A stretch of DNA of 64,000 nt from Acidovorax sp. 106. GTDB taxonomy: Bacteria; Pseudomonadota; Gammaproteobacteria; Burkholderiales; Burkholderiaceae_C. The stretch lies in the NCBI RefSeq assembly GCF_003663825.1, contig NZ_RCCC01000001.1:3852501-3916500 (forward strand). The letters are read 5' to 3'. Of the stretch, positions 1 through 9,737 are shown piece by piece (position 1 is the first letter of the stretch; each line of letters begins with the position of its first letter). The notes beneath the pieces are model-generated. The model saw only the letters and a list, made by a program, of their open reading frames with translations, was not told where the DNA came from and searched no databases. Made by a program: the position numbers and the translations under genes.

Positions 1-968
1 GTGTTGCCGTTACAGGCGCCGCTGGTCAAATCGGTTACGCACTGCTGTTCCGCATCGCCTCTGGCGAAATGCTCGGCAAAGACCAGCCCGTCATCCTGCA
101 ATTGCTGGAAGTGCCTGCCGACGGCCCCCAAAAGGCGCTCAAGGGCGTGATGATGGAGTTGGACGATTGCGCATTCCCCCTGCTGGTGGGTATGACCGCC
201 CACAGCGACCCCATGACTGCATTCAAGGACGCTGACTACGCTTTGCTGGTTGGCTCGCGTCCACGCGGCCCTGGCATGGAACGCGCCGAACTGCTGGCCG
301 TCAACGGTGCCATCTTCACCGCACAAGGCAAGGCCCTGAATGCCGTGGCTTCGCGCAACGTGAAGGTGCTCGTGGTGGGTAACCCCGCTAACACCAACGC
401 CTACATCGCCATGAAGTCGGCCCCGGATCTGCCACGCAAGAACTTCACGGCCATGCTGCGCCTGGACCACAACCGCGCTGCCAGCCAGATCGCAGCCAAG
501 ACCGGCAAGGCTGTGGCTGACATCGAAAAGTTGACCGTCTGGGGCAATCACTCGCCCACGATGTATGCCGACTACCGTTTTGCCACCATCAACGGCGAAA
601 GCGTTGCCAAGACCATCAACGACCAGGAATGGAACGCCAACACCTTCTTGCCCACCGTGGGCAAGCGTGGTGCCGCCATCATCGAAGCCCGCGGCCTGTC
701 TTCGGCTGCTTCGGCTGCCAATGCGGCCATCGACCACATGCGCGACTGGGCCCTGGGCACCAATGGCAAGTGGGTCACCATGGGTATTCCTTCGGACGGC
801 CAATACGGCATTCCCAAGGACACGATGTTCGGCTTCCCTGTGACTTGCGAAAACGGCGAATACAAGGTCGTTGAAGGTCTGGAAATCGATGCCTTCTCGC
901 AAGAGCGCATCAATATCACGCTGGCTGAGCTGCAAGGCGAGCAAGACGGCGTCAAGCACCTGCTGTAA
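1..968 (+). CDS. mdh: Malate dehydrogenase, 5' end cut by window edge
   Basis: NAD-dependent malate dehydrogenase converts malate and oxaloacetate in the TCA cycle in the cytoplasm. The reading frame is already open at base 3 with [12 protein letters not shown], the Rossmann NAD-binding glycine motif that normally lies within about ten residues of the start, so only a few residues are missing. Further hallmarks are GNPANTNA, the substrate-binding arginine region [11 protein letters not shown], and [11 protein letters not shown] with the catalytic histidine. It ends eight bases before the CitE-like gene and leads a cluster that reaches acnB. The family assignment is very secure. Confidence 0.97.
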   Translation, partial: VAVTGAAGQIGYALLFRIASGEMLGKDQPVILQLLEVPADGPQKALKGVMMELDDCAFPLLVGMTAHSDPMTAFKDADYALLVGSRPRGPGMERAELLAVNGAIFTAQGKALNAVASRNVKVLVVGNPANTNAYIAMKSAPDLPRKNFTAMLRLDHNRAASQIAAKTGKAVADIEKLTVWGNHSPTMYADYRFATINGESVAKTINDQEWNANTFLPTVGKRGAAIIEARGLSSAASAANAAIDHMRDWALGTNGKWVTMGIPSDGQYGIPKDTMFGFPVTCENGEYKVVEGLEIDAFSQERINITLAELQGEQDGVKHLL

Positions 969-976
969 ATCTGCCT

Positions 977-2056
977 GTGGTATCCGTGTCTGCCCCTTCT
1001 GAGTCCTCGGGTCTTGCGACCTCCGCTGCCCCAGCGGGCGGGGCAGGGCGGGCACAGGTACCTCCTCGCAGCCTGCTGTTGGGTGCGCAGGCGCAAACGG
1101 GCTTGTTGCCCGTTTGCGACCACTACAGCGGGGTTGAGGCGCGCATGCGCAAAAGCTTGCAGATGCAAGCCGAACTGACCCAAGAATTTGGCACCTGCGT
1201 GGTGGATGTCACCCTCGATTGCGAGGATGGCGCGCCGGTAGGACTCGAGGCCGAGCACGCCCGCCTGGTGGGCGGGTTGGCCGCGCAGGCCCCTGCGGGC
1301 GCCCGTGTTGCTGCCCGGGTGCACGCAGCCAGCCACCCCGCTTTTGCCAACGATGTGGCCACCATTGTGGATTTGGCGGCTGGTCGCTTATGTCATGTGA
1401 TGCTGCCCAAGGTCGAGTCCCTAGACGACGTGTTGGCGGCGGACCGGGCTCTGGAGCGTGCAGGCGCCCCAGGCCTTCCTTTGCACGCACTGATCGAATC
1501 CCCTTTGGCCGTAAAGCATGCTTTTGACATTGCGGCCCACCCCCGGGTACAGAGCCTCAGCTTTGGCTTGATGGATTTTGTGTCGGCCCACGGTGGCGCG
1601 ATCCCTGCCCATGCCATGACGTCACGGGGGCAATTTGCCCATCCGCTGGTGGTGCGGGCCAAGCTTGAAATTGCCGCTGCTTGCCATGCCTATGGCAAAG
1701 TGCCTTCGCATTGCGTAGTGACCGAGTTCACCGACCCAGCTGCAATGCAAGCCGCCGCTACACAGGCATCGCAGGAGCTGGGCTACACCCGCATGTGGAG
1801 CATTCACCCGTCGCAGATTCGGCCCATCTTGCGTGCCTTCGCGCCCGCGATGGATGAGGTGCAGGCGGCATCGCAGATTTTGTTGGCGGCTGAAACCGCG
1901 CAGTGGGCACCCATCAGCCATGGCGGGGTGTTGCATGACCGGGCCAGCTACCGTTTTTACTGGCAATTGCTGGAGCGCGCGCACCGCACAGGTGTCTCGC
2001 TGCCTCCCGCCGTCAGTCACTGGTTTGATGCTTGCGCATTGAACTCTTCTTTTTAG
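977..2056 (+). CDS. HpcH/HpaI aldolase / citrate lyase beta-like (CitE-like) protein
   Basis: A 359-residue member of the CitE/HpcH TIM-barrel family, which cleaves or forms C-C bonds of acyl-CoA or 2-keto acid substrates with a divalent metal. Visible motifs are the metal-site region [26 protein letters not shown] and [12 protein letters not shown]. The start is a GTG eight bases after the mdh stop, with no clear ribosome site. An upstream start is needed because the conserved [18 protein letters not shown] segment lies near the N-terminus. Standalone CitE-like proteins next to mdh and acnB are common in betaproteobacteria and are not citrate lyase subunits; the substrate cannot be read from sequence. 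Confidence 0.88.
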   Translation: MVSVSAPSESSGLATSAAPAGGAGRAQVPPRSLLLGAQAQTGLLPVCDHYSGVEARMRKSLQMQAELTQEFGTCVVDVTLDCEDGAPVGLEAEHARLVGGLAAQAPAGARVAARVHAASHPAFANDVATIVDLAAGRLCHVMLPKVESLDDVLAADRALERAGAPGLPLHALIESPLAVKHAFDIAAHPRVQSLSFGLMDFVSAHGGAIPAHAMTSRGQFAHPLVVRAKLEIAAACHAYGKVPSHCVVTEFTDPAAMQAAATQASQELGYTRMWSIHPSQIRPILRAFAPAMDEVQAASQILLAAETAQWAPISHGGVLHDRASYRFYWQLLERAHRTGVSLPPAVSHWFDACALNSSF

Positions 2057-2084
2057 CCTGACATTCCACAGGACCCACGACGCC

Positions 2085-2720
2085 ATGAAAACTCTGATCG
2101 CTTCTGCAGTCATGCTGCTTGCTCCCGCATGGGTGATGGCGCAGGCCACTACGGCGGCCCAGCCCGCTTCCAAGACCGCATCCGCCAAGCAGGATGCGCC
2201 GGCAAAGGCCAAGCCAGCCCCTGCCGCCAAGGCCAGTGGCAATGCCAGCGCGCCCGCCAACAAGACCACGGTCGCCAAGGCGCAGCAAACCAGCAGCCGC
2301 ACCCAGCTCAAGAGCGCTGCCAACCAGGTTGCGACCGGCATCATTGCTGCGGAGGCAGCCCTGTCGCCCGAAGAACTGGCCATTGCCGAGCGCGTGCATG
2401 TGGGCCGTATCCCCTGTGAATTGGGTGCTGTGGTCAATATCTCTGCAGACGCTGCCACGCCAGGCTATTTCCATGTGGAAGGCAAAGGCTTCAAGTACCG
2501 CATGACCCCAGTGGCGACCAGCACGGGGGCCGTGCGCTTGGAAGACCAGAAGGCCGGTGCTGTGTGGCTGCAGATTGCCAACAAGTCCATGCTCATGAAC
2601 CAGAAGCTGGGCCAGCGCATGGCTGACGAATGCATGAGCCCTGAGCAGGTCGTGGTCGCCGAAGCCATCAAGAAGACGCCGCCACCCAGCGTGTTCGACG
2701 CGCCCAAGGGCAGCAAGTAA
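2085..2720 (+). CDS. Secreted hypothetical protein, Ala/Lys-rich N-terminal half
   Basis: A 211-residue protein of unknown function. It starts with a clear Sec signal peptide (MKTLIASAVMLLAPAWVMAQA). A low-complexity stretch of about 60 residues rich in Ala, Lys, Pro and Thr follows. A compact C-terminal domain (about residues 85-205) contains AERVHVGRIPCELGAVV and DECMSPEQVVVAEA. Two cysteines in this domain could form a disulfide in the periplasm. It sits 28 bases after the CitE-like gene and 128 bases before acnB, so it may be cotranscribed with either. I recognise no named domain. Confidence 0.8.
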   Translation: MKTLIASAVMLLAPAWVMAQATTAAQPASKTASAKQDAPAKAKPAPAAKASGNASAPANKTTVAKAQQTSSRTQLKSAANQVATGIIAAEAALSPEELAIAERVHVGRIPCELGAVVNISADAATPGYFHVEGKGFKYRMTPVATSTGAVRLEDQKAGAVWLQIANKSMLMNQKLGQRMADECMSPEQVVVAEAIKKTPPPSVFDAPKGSK

Positions 2721-2848
2721 ATCATCCTGGCAGTGCCTCTTGCCGTCTGGTTTGCCAGCACAAGACACTGCCTTAAAAACGTCGGTGCCGATTGCCTGAA
2801 AGGGCAGGCCCGCCATCGCCCCACTTTAGAAAACAACCGGAGAAAACC

Positions 2849-5440
2849 ATGTTGAAAGCCTACCGTGACCACGTAGCCGAGCGCGCCGCCCTGGGCATTC
2901 CCCCGCTGCCCCTGGAAGCCAAGCAGGTTGCTGAACTGATCGAGCTGATCAAGAACCCACCTGCCGGTGAAGACGCCTTTTTGCTCGATTTGCTGACCCA
3001 CCGCGTACCGCCCGGCGTGGACGATGCTGCCAAAGTCAAGGCCAGTTTTTTGGCCGCTGTGGCACACGGCGACATCAAGGTGGGCCTGATCTCCAAGGCC
3101 AAGGCCACAGAGTTGCTGGGCACCATGGTCGGTGGCTACAACGTGCACCCGCTGATTGAATTGCTGGACGATGCTGAAGTGGCGGGTGTGGCCGCTGAAG
3201 GTCTGAAGAAGACCCTGCTGATGTTCGACTTCTTCAATGATGTGGCCACCAAAGCCAAGGCTGGCAATGCCAAGGCGCAGGAAGTCATCAAGAGCTGGGC
3301 CGATGCCGAGTGGTTCACCACCCGCCCTGAAGTCGAAAAGAAGATCACCGTCACCGTGTTCAAGGTGCCCGGTGAAACCAACACCGACGACCTGTCGCCC
3401 GCGCCAGACGCCTGGAGCCGCCCCGACATTCCGCTGCACTATCTGGCCATGCTCAAGAACACCCGCGAAGGCGCGGCGTTCAAGCCTGAAGAAGATGGCA
3501 AGCGCGGCCCGATGCAGTTCATCGAAGACCTCAAGAAGAAGGGCCACCTCGTGGCCTATGTGGGCGACGTGGTGGGCACGGGCTCCAGCCGCAAGTCGGC
3601 CACCAACAGCGTGATCTGGGCCACGGGCCAAGACATTCCTTTTGTGCCCAACAAGCGCTTTGGTGGCGTGACGCTGGGTGGCAAGATCGCCCCCATCTTC
3701 TTCAATACGCAAGAAGACTCTGGCTCCCTGCCCATCGAAGTGGATGTGTCCAAGCTCGAAATGGGCGACGTGGTCGACATCCTCCCCTACGACGGCAAGA
3801 TCGTGAAGAACGGCGAGACCGTGGTGGAGTTCAAGCTCAAGAGCGACGTGCTGTTTGACGAAGTGCGCGCTGGCGGCCGTATCAACCTGATCATCGGGCG
3901 TTCGCTGACCGCCAAGGCCCGCGAATTCCTGGGCCTGCCCGTTTCCGCACTGTTCCGTCTGCCAACAGCGCCTGTGGCAACGACCGCAGGCTTCACGCTG
4001 GCGCAGAAGATGGTGGGCCGTGCCGTGGGCTTGCCAGAAGGCCAGGGCGTGCGCCCCGGCACGTACTGCGAACCCAAGATGACCACCGTGGGCTCGCAAG
4101 ACACCACCGGCCCCATGACCCGCGACGAGCTGAAGGACCTGGCCTGCCTGGGCTTCTCGGCCGATCTGGTCATGCAATCGTTCTGCCACACTGCGGCTTA
4201 CCCCAAGCCTGTGGACGTGAAGACCCACCGCGAACTGCCCGCGTTCATCAGCAACCGTGGCGGCGTGGCCCTGCGTCCTGGTGATGGCGTGATCCACAGC
4301 TGGCTCAACCGCCTGCTGTTGCCTGACACGGTCGGCACTGGTGGCGACTCGCACACCCGCTTCCCCATCGGCATTTCGTTCCCTGCTGGCTCCGGTCTGG
4401 TGGCGTTTGGTGCTGCGACGGGCGTGATGCCCCTGGACATGCCCGAATCGGTGCTGGTGCGTTTCAAGGGCGAAATGCAGCCTGGCGTGACGCTGCGCGA
4501 CCTCGTGCACGCCATTCCGCTGTATGCCATCAAGGCGGGTCTGCTCACGGTGGCCAAGGCTGGCAAGAAGAACGTCTTCTCCGGTCGCATCCTTGAAATC
4601 GAAGGCCTGCCAGACCTGAAGGTCGAGCAAGCGTTTGAGCTGTCTGACGCATCCGCAGAGCGTTCTGCTGCCGGTTGCACCATCAAGCTCAACCCAGCGC
4701 CCGTCAAGGAATACCTCACCAGCAACGTCGTGCTGATGAAGAACATGATTGCCGACGGCTACGCCGACGCACGCACACTGCAGCGCCGTATCGAAAAGGT
4801 GGAAGCCTGGTTGGCCAACCCCAACCTGCTCGAAGCCGACAAGGATGCCGAATACGCTGCCGTCATCGAGATCGATCTGGCCGACATCAAGGAACCCATC
4901 CTGTGCTGCCCGAACGACCCTGATGATGCCAAGACCCTGTCCGATGTGGCTGGTACCAAGATCGACGAAGCCTTCATCGGTTCTTGCATGACCAACATCG
5001 GTCACTTCCGCGCTGCAGCCAAGCTGCTCGGCGGCAGCCGTGACATCCCCGTCAAGCTGTGGGTGGCACCACCGACCAAGATGGACGAAAGCGAGCTGAT
5101 CAAGGAAGGCCACTACGCCAACTTTGGCGCCGCCGGTGCCCGTACCGAAATGCCCGGCTGCTCGCTGTGCATGGGCAACCAGGCACAGGTGCGCGAAGGC
5201 GCTACGGTGGTGTCTACCTCCACCCGCAACTTCCCCAACCGCCTGGGCAAGAACACCAACGTGTTCCTGGCCTCGGCTGAGCTGGCCGCCATCGCGTCCA
5301 AGCTGGGCAAGATCCCCACGGTGGCCGAGTACCACGACGCCATGGGCATCGTGAACAAGGATGGTGCTTCGATCTACAAGTACCTGAACTTCGACCAGAT
5401 CGAAGAGTACGCAGAAACTGCCAAGGGCGTGACCGCCTGA
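2849..5440 (+). CDS. acnB: Aconitate hydratase B
   Basis: Bifunctional aconitate hydratase / 2-methylisocitrate dehydratase of the AcnB type, which isomerises citrate to isocitrate with a [4Fe-4S] cluster. The 863-residue length is typical for AcnB. The N-terminal HEAT-like domain comes first, then the swivel domain, then the catalytic part. Cluster cysteines are visible in [12 protein letters not shown] and in the pair in [11 protein letters not shown]. The start at MLKAYRDHV follows ACCGGAGAAAACC; an in-frame ATG 57 bases upstream is less likely. A strong terminator lies just downstream, so acnB ends the transcript. Confidence 0.98.
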   Translation: MLKAYRDHVAERAALGIPPLPLEAKQVAELIELIKNPPAGEDAFLLDLLTHRVPPGVDDAAKVKASFLAAVAHGDIKVGLISKAKATELLGTMVGGYNVHPLIELLDDAEVAGVAAEGLKKTLLMFDFFNDVATKAKAGNAKAQEVIKSWADAEWFTTRPEVEKKITVTVFKVPGETNTDDLSPAPDAWSRPDIPLHYLAMLKNTREGAAFKPEEDGKRGPMQFIEDLKKKGHLVAYVGDVVGTGSSRKSATNSVIWATGQDIPFVPNKRFGGVTLGGKIAPIFFNTQEDSGSLPIEVDVSKLEMGDVVDILPYDGKIVKNGETVVEFKLKSDVLFDEVRAGGRINLIIGRSLTAKAREFLGLPVSALFRLPTAPVATTAGFTLAQKMVGRAVGLPEGQGVRPGTYCEPKMTTVGSQDTTGPMTRDELKDLACLGFSADLVMQSFCHTAAYPKPVDVKTHRELPAFISNRGGVALRPGDGVIHSWLNRLLLPDTVGTGGDSHTRFPIGISFPAGSGLVAFGAATGVMPLDMPESVLVRFKGEMQPGVTLRDLVHAIPLYAIKAGLLTVAKAGKKNVFSGRILEIEGLPDLKVEQAFELSDASAERSAAGCTIKLNPAPVKEYLTSNVVLMKNMIADGYADARTLQRRIEKVEAWLANPNLLEADKDAEYAAVIEIDLADIKEPILCCPNDPDDAKTLSDVAGTKIDEAFIGSCMTNIGHFRAAAKLLGGSRDIPVKLWVAPPTKMDESELIKEGHYANFGAAGARTEMPGCSLCMGNQAQVREGATVVSTSTRNFPNRLGKNTNVFLASAELAAIASKLGKIPTVAEYHDAMGIVNKDGASIYKYLNFDQIEEYAETAKGVTA

Positions 5441-5464
5441 TCCTTGCGTTCTTTGCGCAACACA

Positions 5465-5492
5465 AGCGGCCCTTCGGGGCCGCTTTTTTTTG
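5465..5492 (+). terminator. Rho-independent terminator after acnB
   Basis: A perfect 8-bp GC-rich stem (AGCGGCCC / GGGCCGCT) closes on a TTCG tetraloop and runs into eight or nine T residues. It begins 25 bases after the acnB stop codon. Confidence 0.95.
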
Positions 5493-5585
5493 CCCTGCCT
5501 TGGGTGTCATGCAGTCGTCACGAATTCGTCACTATGCTGGAGCCCAAAACAAGACATCCATAACAACAACAAAAAGGAGGCAAGC

Positions 5586-8144
5586 ATGGACAACACAATG
5601 GGACGAGGGGTTTTGCTGGTTTTCTGCGCCATCTTTGCCGTGGCGTTTGGTGCCGGTGGGTACTGGGCGGGGCTGCGGCCTTTGGCCGAAACCGCGCTGG
5701 CGGCATGGACCGTGCGCGACTGGCAGCCCGTGCCAGCCCAAGTGCTGGATGTGCAACTGAAGCAGCACCCAGGCAGCGAAGGCGGCACCACCTACCAGGT
5801 GCAGGCCCGTTACCGCTACACGGTGGCTGGGCAAGCTTACGAAGGGCAACGCGTGGGGCTGGACCTGCGCCCCGGCGCAGACAACGTGGGCGACTGGCAG
5901 GCGCAGTGGCACCGAACCCTGCGCCAGGCGCAGGAGCGGGGTGAACCTGTCACCGCCTGGGTCAATCCACAGGCTCCGGCCCAGGCACTGCTGGATCGAA
6001 GCATTCGCTGGCGGCTGCAAATTTTTCGACTTCCGTTTGCCCTGGTGTTCACCGCCGTTGGAGTGACGGCCGCATGGATGTTCCTGCGCATCCTGTGGCG
6101 CCCCAAGGAAGATGTGCAGGACCTTGAACCGCGCCATTCCTTGGCCAAGGGGCAGGGGGCGTTGTGGTTTTTCGCTGTGTTCTGGTGTGGCATCGCTTTC
6201 CCCATGGCTGCATTGTTCTGGTCGGATGGCAACGTGCCCTGGTGGGTCAAGGGCTTCCTGGGTATCTTTGTCGTGATCGGTGTGGGGCTGGCGGGGGCTG
6301 CTTGGCAGAACAGTCGCAAGGCTTGGCGCTATCAAGGGATGGGCATGACGGCCTTGCCATCGCGGCCCATCGCAGGGCGCCCGGTCGAAATCACGCTGGT
6401 GCTGCCTGCGCGGGCCGGACAGCAGGCGGGGGCTGATGGCCTGCGCATGCAAGTGGCGCATTACCGTGTGGACGAGTCCAGCTCAGGCTCGCCCGAGCGC
6501 CGGGTGGAGGTGCTGGAGGCCACGGCGCGGCGCCAGCCGACGGGTGAGGGCGGTATGCGCCTGGTCGCGCGTTTTGAGCTGCCCGAGGATGCCCCCACCC
6601 ATGGTGCGCGGCGCGGTGGTGAGCGGGTGGACTGGCGGCTGGAGCTGGTGCGCGCTGAGGGCACGTTGGAACTGGCGTATGACTTGCCGGTAGAGGCCGC
6701 TGCACCTTCATGGACGGAAGCCGCATCTGTGGCAGACCGCTTTGACAGGCGGGCGCAGTGGTCGCAAGAAGTCCCCATCGAGCCACCTGCCTTTGGGCAA
6801 GACCTCGTCCCTCAGACCTTGGGTTCGTCGGGCATGGTGGAGCCCGCTGAGTTACCGCGCTTTCTTCCCCCTGGCGTGCGTTTGACGGAGACGCCGGATG
6901 CCTGGTCGCTCGCATTCGAGCAGACCGCGTGGCGCTGGTCAGCGGCTGTGGCCCTGGCTTTGTTGGCGCTGGAGTGGTGGGTGAACGACCGCATCCAGCC
7001 CGGCGCATTGGTGATGCCGCGGGGATTTGGGGGTTGGTTGGCTTGGTTGGCTTTGCCTGCCTGGGCTCTGCATGCCGCCACCCGGCGCTGGACGCTGCGG
7101 GTGCAGGACGATGGGCTGGTGGTGCGTCGCGGCTCCTGGATCTGGTCCCGCGTTGCGCTGTTGCCAGGCGAATCCAGCCAGGCGCTGGTGCACAAGCTGC
7201 AGTTCACGGCGGGGGCTCAGGCCTACCACGCGGTGTTGGGCAAGGATGTGTCAGGGCATCAGGAAAAGCTGACCCCAGGGCTGAACGGCGACGCTGCAGC
7301 GCAAGCCGTGGGGCAGGCTGTGGCCCGTGCCTGGCTGGACCGGAGGGGACGCTTCACGCCGGGGGCGCAGCGGCCCCAGGTGGCAGCACATTCACGCCCA
7401 GCCTGGGGTGGTTGGGCATGGCTCTTGGCCTTTGGCTTGCTTGTGTGGTGGGCCCATGGCGGGCGTGCGGTGCTTGGGGCGGGGCGGGACGCCGTGCCGC
7501 AAGACCCCACCAAGGTGGCGTCATCGCGCATTTGGGCACCTGCAGATGCCCGCCTGATGGATGCCCAGAATGCGGGCGATGCCAGCGGGGTGGCGCAGGC
7601 ATTGCGCGATGGCGCCAACCCCAATCTGTTGGCAGACACGGGTTCCTCCGTGTTGATGCTGGCCGCCCACCGGGGGCAATTGGCGCATGTCGAAGCACTG
7701 CTGCAGGCTGGGGCCCAGCCCGATCTGCGGCAGACGGCCAAAGACAGTGAGCGGGGCGACACCGCCCTGTTGCGGGCTTTTTATGGCGGGCATCTGGCGG
7801 TGGCGCAGCGCCTGGTGCAGGCTGGGGCCAGCCTGCAGGCGCGTAACCGGTGGGACTGGGGCCCCGTGCATATGGCAGCGCAAAGCGGCTGCGTGCCGTG
7901 CCTCGATTGGCTGAAAGAACAAGGGCAATCCTTGACCGAGCCTGCTCCCGCCAGCCGGGGCGAGACACCCGCCATGCTGGCGGCCGCCAAAGGCCGCATC
8001 CCCGTGCTGGAATGGTTGGAACAACAGCGCGTGGACCTGTGGGGCCGCGACCCGCACGGCAAGAATGTGCTGGATTGGGCCCGCTTTCGACAGCAGCAGG
8101 AGACTGAGCAATGGTTATTGAAACGGCAGCCTGCGGGAACGTGA
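5586..8144 (+). CDS. Membrane protein: DUF3592 domain with C-terminal ankyrin repeats
   Basis: An 852-residue protein of unknown function. It has an N-terminal membrane helix (VLLVFCAIFAVAFGAGGYW) and a DUF3592-like extracytoplasmic beta domain at about residues 45-135. Several more helices follow, near residues 145-165, 195-240, 455-490 and 630-650. The last 170 residues are four or five ankyrin repeats (for example GSSVLMLAAHRGQLAHVEALLQAG). The start is set by an excellent Shine-Dalgarno (AAGGAGG) five bases before ATG at 5586, although the frame is open further upstream. The ankyrin part probably binds a protein partner in the cytoplasm. It forms a single-gene unit after the acnB terminator. 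Confidence 0.85.
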   Translation: MDNTMGRGVLLVFCAIFAVAFGAGGYWAGLRPLAETALAAWTVRDWQPVPAQVLDVQLKQHPGSEGGTTYQVQARYRYTVAGQAYEGQRVGLDLRPGADNVGDWQAQWHRTLRQAQERGEPVTAWVNPQAPAQALLDRSIRWRLQIFRLPFALVFTAVGVTAAWMFLRILWRPKEDVQDLEPRHSLAKGQGALWFFAVFWCGIAFPMAALFWSDGNVPWWVKGFLGIFVVIGVGLAGAAWQNSRKAWRYQGMGMTALPSRPIAGRPVEITLVLPARAGQQAGADGLRMQVAHYRVDESSSGSPERRVEVLEATARRQPTGEGGMRLVARFELPEDAPTHGARRGGERVDWRLELVRAEGTLELAYDLPVEAAAPSWTEAASVADRFDRRAQWSQEVPIEPPAFGQDLVPQTLGSSGMVEPAELPRFLPPGVRLTETPDAWSLAFEQTAWRWSAAVALALLALEWWVNDRIQPGALVMPRGFGGWLAWLALPAWALHAATRRWTLRVQDDGLVVRRGSWIWSRVALLPGESSQALVHKLQFTAGAQAYHAVLGKDVSGHQEKLTPGLNGDAAAQAVGQAVARAWLDRRGRFTPGAQRPQVAAHSRPAWGGWAWLLAFGLLVWWAHGGRAVLGAGRDAVPQDPTKVASSRIWAPADARLMDAQNAGDASGVAQALRDGANPNLLADTGSSVLMLAAHRGQLAHVEALLQAGAQPDLRQTAKDSERGDTALLRAFYGGHLAVAQRLVQAGASLQARNRWDWGPVHMAAQSGCVPCLDWLKEQGQSLTEPAPASRGETPAMLAAAKGRIPVLEWLEQQRVDLWGRDPHGKNVLDWARFRQQQETEQWLLKRQPAGT

Positions 8145-8178
8145 GTGTTGCGTCTTTCCACGCCACTTTGGCTGGTGA

Positions 8179-8240
8179 TTTGCTATTAAAGTTATAGCTG
8201 CTTGCGCTTTGTTTATAAGCGCTAGAGGCGGTTTTTTATC
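8179..8240. repeat. Family A palindromic intergenic repeat, copy 1
   Basis: Related, in reverse orientation, to the repeat seen 14 times in this window: a pair of inverted GCGCT-containing arms followed by AGCTAT and TAGCAAA. It fills the gap between two convergent genes and has a T-rich flank, so it may act as a bidirectional terminator. Confidence 0.7.
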
Positions 8241-8244
8241 AGTT

Positions 8245-9096
8245 TTAAGCGTGTGACTTGGTCTGTGCCGCCAGGGTGTGCAGGATCTGCGCCGTGGCCT
8301 CGTCGCCAGGGAAAAACGTCTCCAACGCCAGCTCCTGCAAGGTGATATCCGTGGGAGATCCGAACACTGTGGTGGTGCTGATCAGGTTCAGAACGCCCCA
8401 GGGGGACTGGATGAGAAACGGCATCAACACCCCCAGATGCTCTCCCGCTAAGTGGTGGGCTTGCTCATCTGGCTGGCCGGGGTAGCTTTGCAACTCGGTG
8501 AGCAGGGCTTGCAGTGATGCGTCGAAGGTGTTGTGCAGTTGCTGCTGCAGGCGTGCGAACAGGTGCTCGCGCCATTGGTTCAGGTTGACGATGCGCGGGG
8601 CCAACCCCTGGGGATGCAGGCTCACCCGCAGCAGGTTGACGGGGGCTTGCAGCAGGGAAGGGTCCACCCCTCCGAGCAAGGGTTGCACCATGCGGTTGGC
8701 CAGCACCATGTTCCAGTGCCGGTCAAACGCCACGGCGGGCCAGGGGGCGTGACGGTCGAGCAGGTGTTGTACGGCCTGTCGGGCGGCGTGCATGGACGGG
8801 TCGTCGAGCGGCTGCTGGCGGTACATGGGTGCGTAGCCCGCCGCCACCAGCCAGGCGTTGCGCTCGCGCAGGGGGACGGCCAGCCGCTCACACAGGCGCA
8901 GCACCAGCTCGCGGCTGGGGCTGGCTTTGCCCGTCTCTACGCAGCTCAGGTGGCGTGGCGAAAGGGCGGCGTCATCGGCCAGCTCTTGCTGGCTCAGGCG
9001 CCTGCGCTGGCGCCACTGGCGCAGATGATCGCCCACGGCCATCCGCCGGGTTGCGGCGGATGTGGCTGCTTTGGAAGGGTGTGTGTCGGATGCCAT
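8245..9096 (-). CDS. XRE-family regulator with MmyB-like ligand-binding domain
   Basis: A 283-residue transcription regulator. Residues about 22-80 form an XRE helix-turn-helix (LSQQELADDAALSPRHLSCVE). The rest matches the MmyB-like PAS-fold domain, with FDRHWNMVLANRMVQPLL and the family's typical C-terminal segment. Members of this family usually regulate a neighbouring, often divergent, gene, and here a small membrane-protein gene is divergently placed 135 bases away. A 7-bp dyad in the spacer (9153-9169) is a candidate operator. The ligand is unknown. Confidence 0.9.
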   Translation of the reverse strand: MASDTHPSKAATSAATRRMAVGDHLRQWRQRRRLSQQELADDAALSPRHLSCVETGKASPSRELVLRLCERLAVPLRERNAWLVAAGYAPMYRQQPLDDPSMHAARQAVQHLLDRHAPWPAVAFDRHWNMVLANRMVQPLLGGVDPSLLQAPVNLLRVSLHPQGLAPRIVNLNQWREHLFARLQQQLHNTFDASLQALLTELQSYPGQPDEQAHHLAGEHLGVLMPFLIQSPWGVLNLISTTTVFGSPTDITLQELALETFFPGDEATAQILHTLAAQTKSHA

Positions 9097-9152
9097 GGCC
9101 GTGATTGTGAGCAGGTTCGTTTCGCCACACCACCCCCAATGCCTGCAGTCCC

Positions 9153-9169
9153 ATGACCTCCCAGGTCAT
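9153..9169. promoter_or_regulatory. Candidate operator dyad between divergent genes
   Basis: ATGACCT and AGGTCAT form a perfect 7-bp inverted repeat with a 3-bp spacer. It lies between the XRE/MmyB regulator start and the membrane-protein start. Binding by that regulator is an inference from position. Confidence 0.4.
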
Positions 9170-9231
9170 CGACGCCATGACCGATGCTGCGGAACATGGG
9201 GCTCCTACTACTTGGTTCACAGGAGTCCCTT

Positions 9232-9633
9232 ATGTTCACGATTCGTTCTTCTACCCTGCGCCGCGTGTTGTGGCTGGATGCCGCCTCTGGCTTCGGTATG
9301 TGCCTGAGCCATGGGCTGGGCAGTGCGCTCATCGCTCCGTGGATGGGTATCCCGGCCTACGTGTTGCAACTGGCTGCGCTGATCGTGCTGGCGGCTGCTT
9401 CGCTGGCGGCCTGGTTGGCGTCGCGCCCGCAGTTGCCATCCACGGGGGTGCGCTTGCTGGCGCTTGGCAACTTCGCCTGGGTGGCCGCCAGTGCCTGGCT
9501 CGTCTGGGGTTCCGGCATGGCCCTGACCCCGCTGGGGCAGGTTTGGGTCGTATTGCAGGGGCTGGTGGTGCTGGTGCTGGCCGAGCTGGAGTGGGCGGGC
9601 TCTAGCGTGCCCAAGCCTCGCGCTGCGGTGTGA
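9232..9633 (+). CDS. Small four-helix membrane protein, unknown function
   Basis: A 133-residue hydrophobic protein with four predicted membrane helices at about residues 9-30, 37-58, 68-92 and 97-118. The start at MFTIRSS is chosen because AGGAGT lies six bases upstream; the frame extends 16 codons further up. It is transcribed divergently from the XRE/MmyB regulator, which suggests regulation by it. I see no catalytic motif. Confidence 0.75.
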   Translation: MFTIRSSTLRRVLWLDAASGFGMCLSHGLGSALIAPWMGIPAYVLQLAALIVLAAASLAAWLASRPQLPSTGVRLLALGNFAWVAASAWLVWGSGMALTPLGQVWVVLQGLVVLVLAELEWAGSSVPKPRAAV

Positions 9634-9674
9634 TTTGCGTACTGGGGCGCTCTGCAATGGCTGAGGCCCTGCTC

Positions 9675-9711
9675 CCCATCCGGTCACTCGGTCACTTGGT
9701 GACCGGGTGGG
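9675..9711. other. Stem-loop between convergent genes
   Basis: A 13-bp stem (CCCATCCGGTCAC with GTGACCGGGTGGG, one G-T pair) and an 11-base loop lie between the membrane-protein gene and tolA. No T-run follows on either strand, so it is not a textbook intrinsic terminator. Confidence 0.45.
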
Positions 9712-9737
9712 CGCGGTTGGAGAGTCCAGGCGGTTTC

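Noticed and set aside
2465..5335. A 956-codon open frame antisense to acnB
   Set aside because: It is a shadow of the high-GC third-position bias of acnB; the sense protein is a full-length aconitase and the antisense product matches no family I know.
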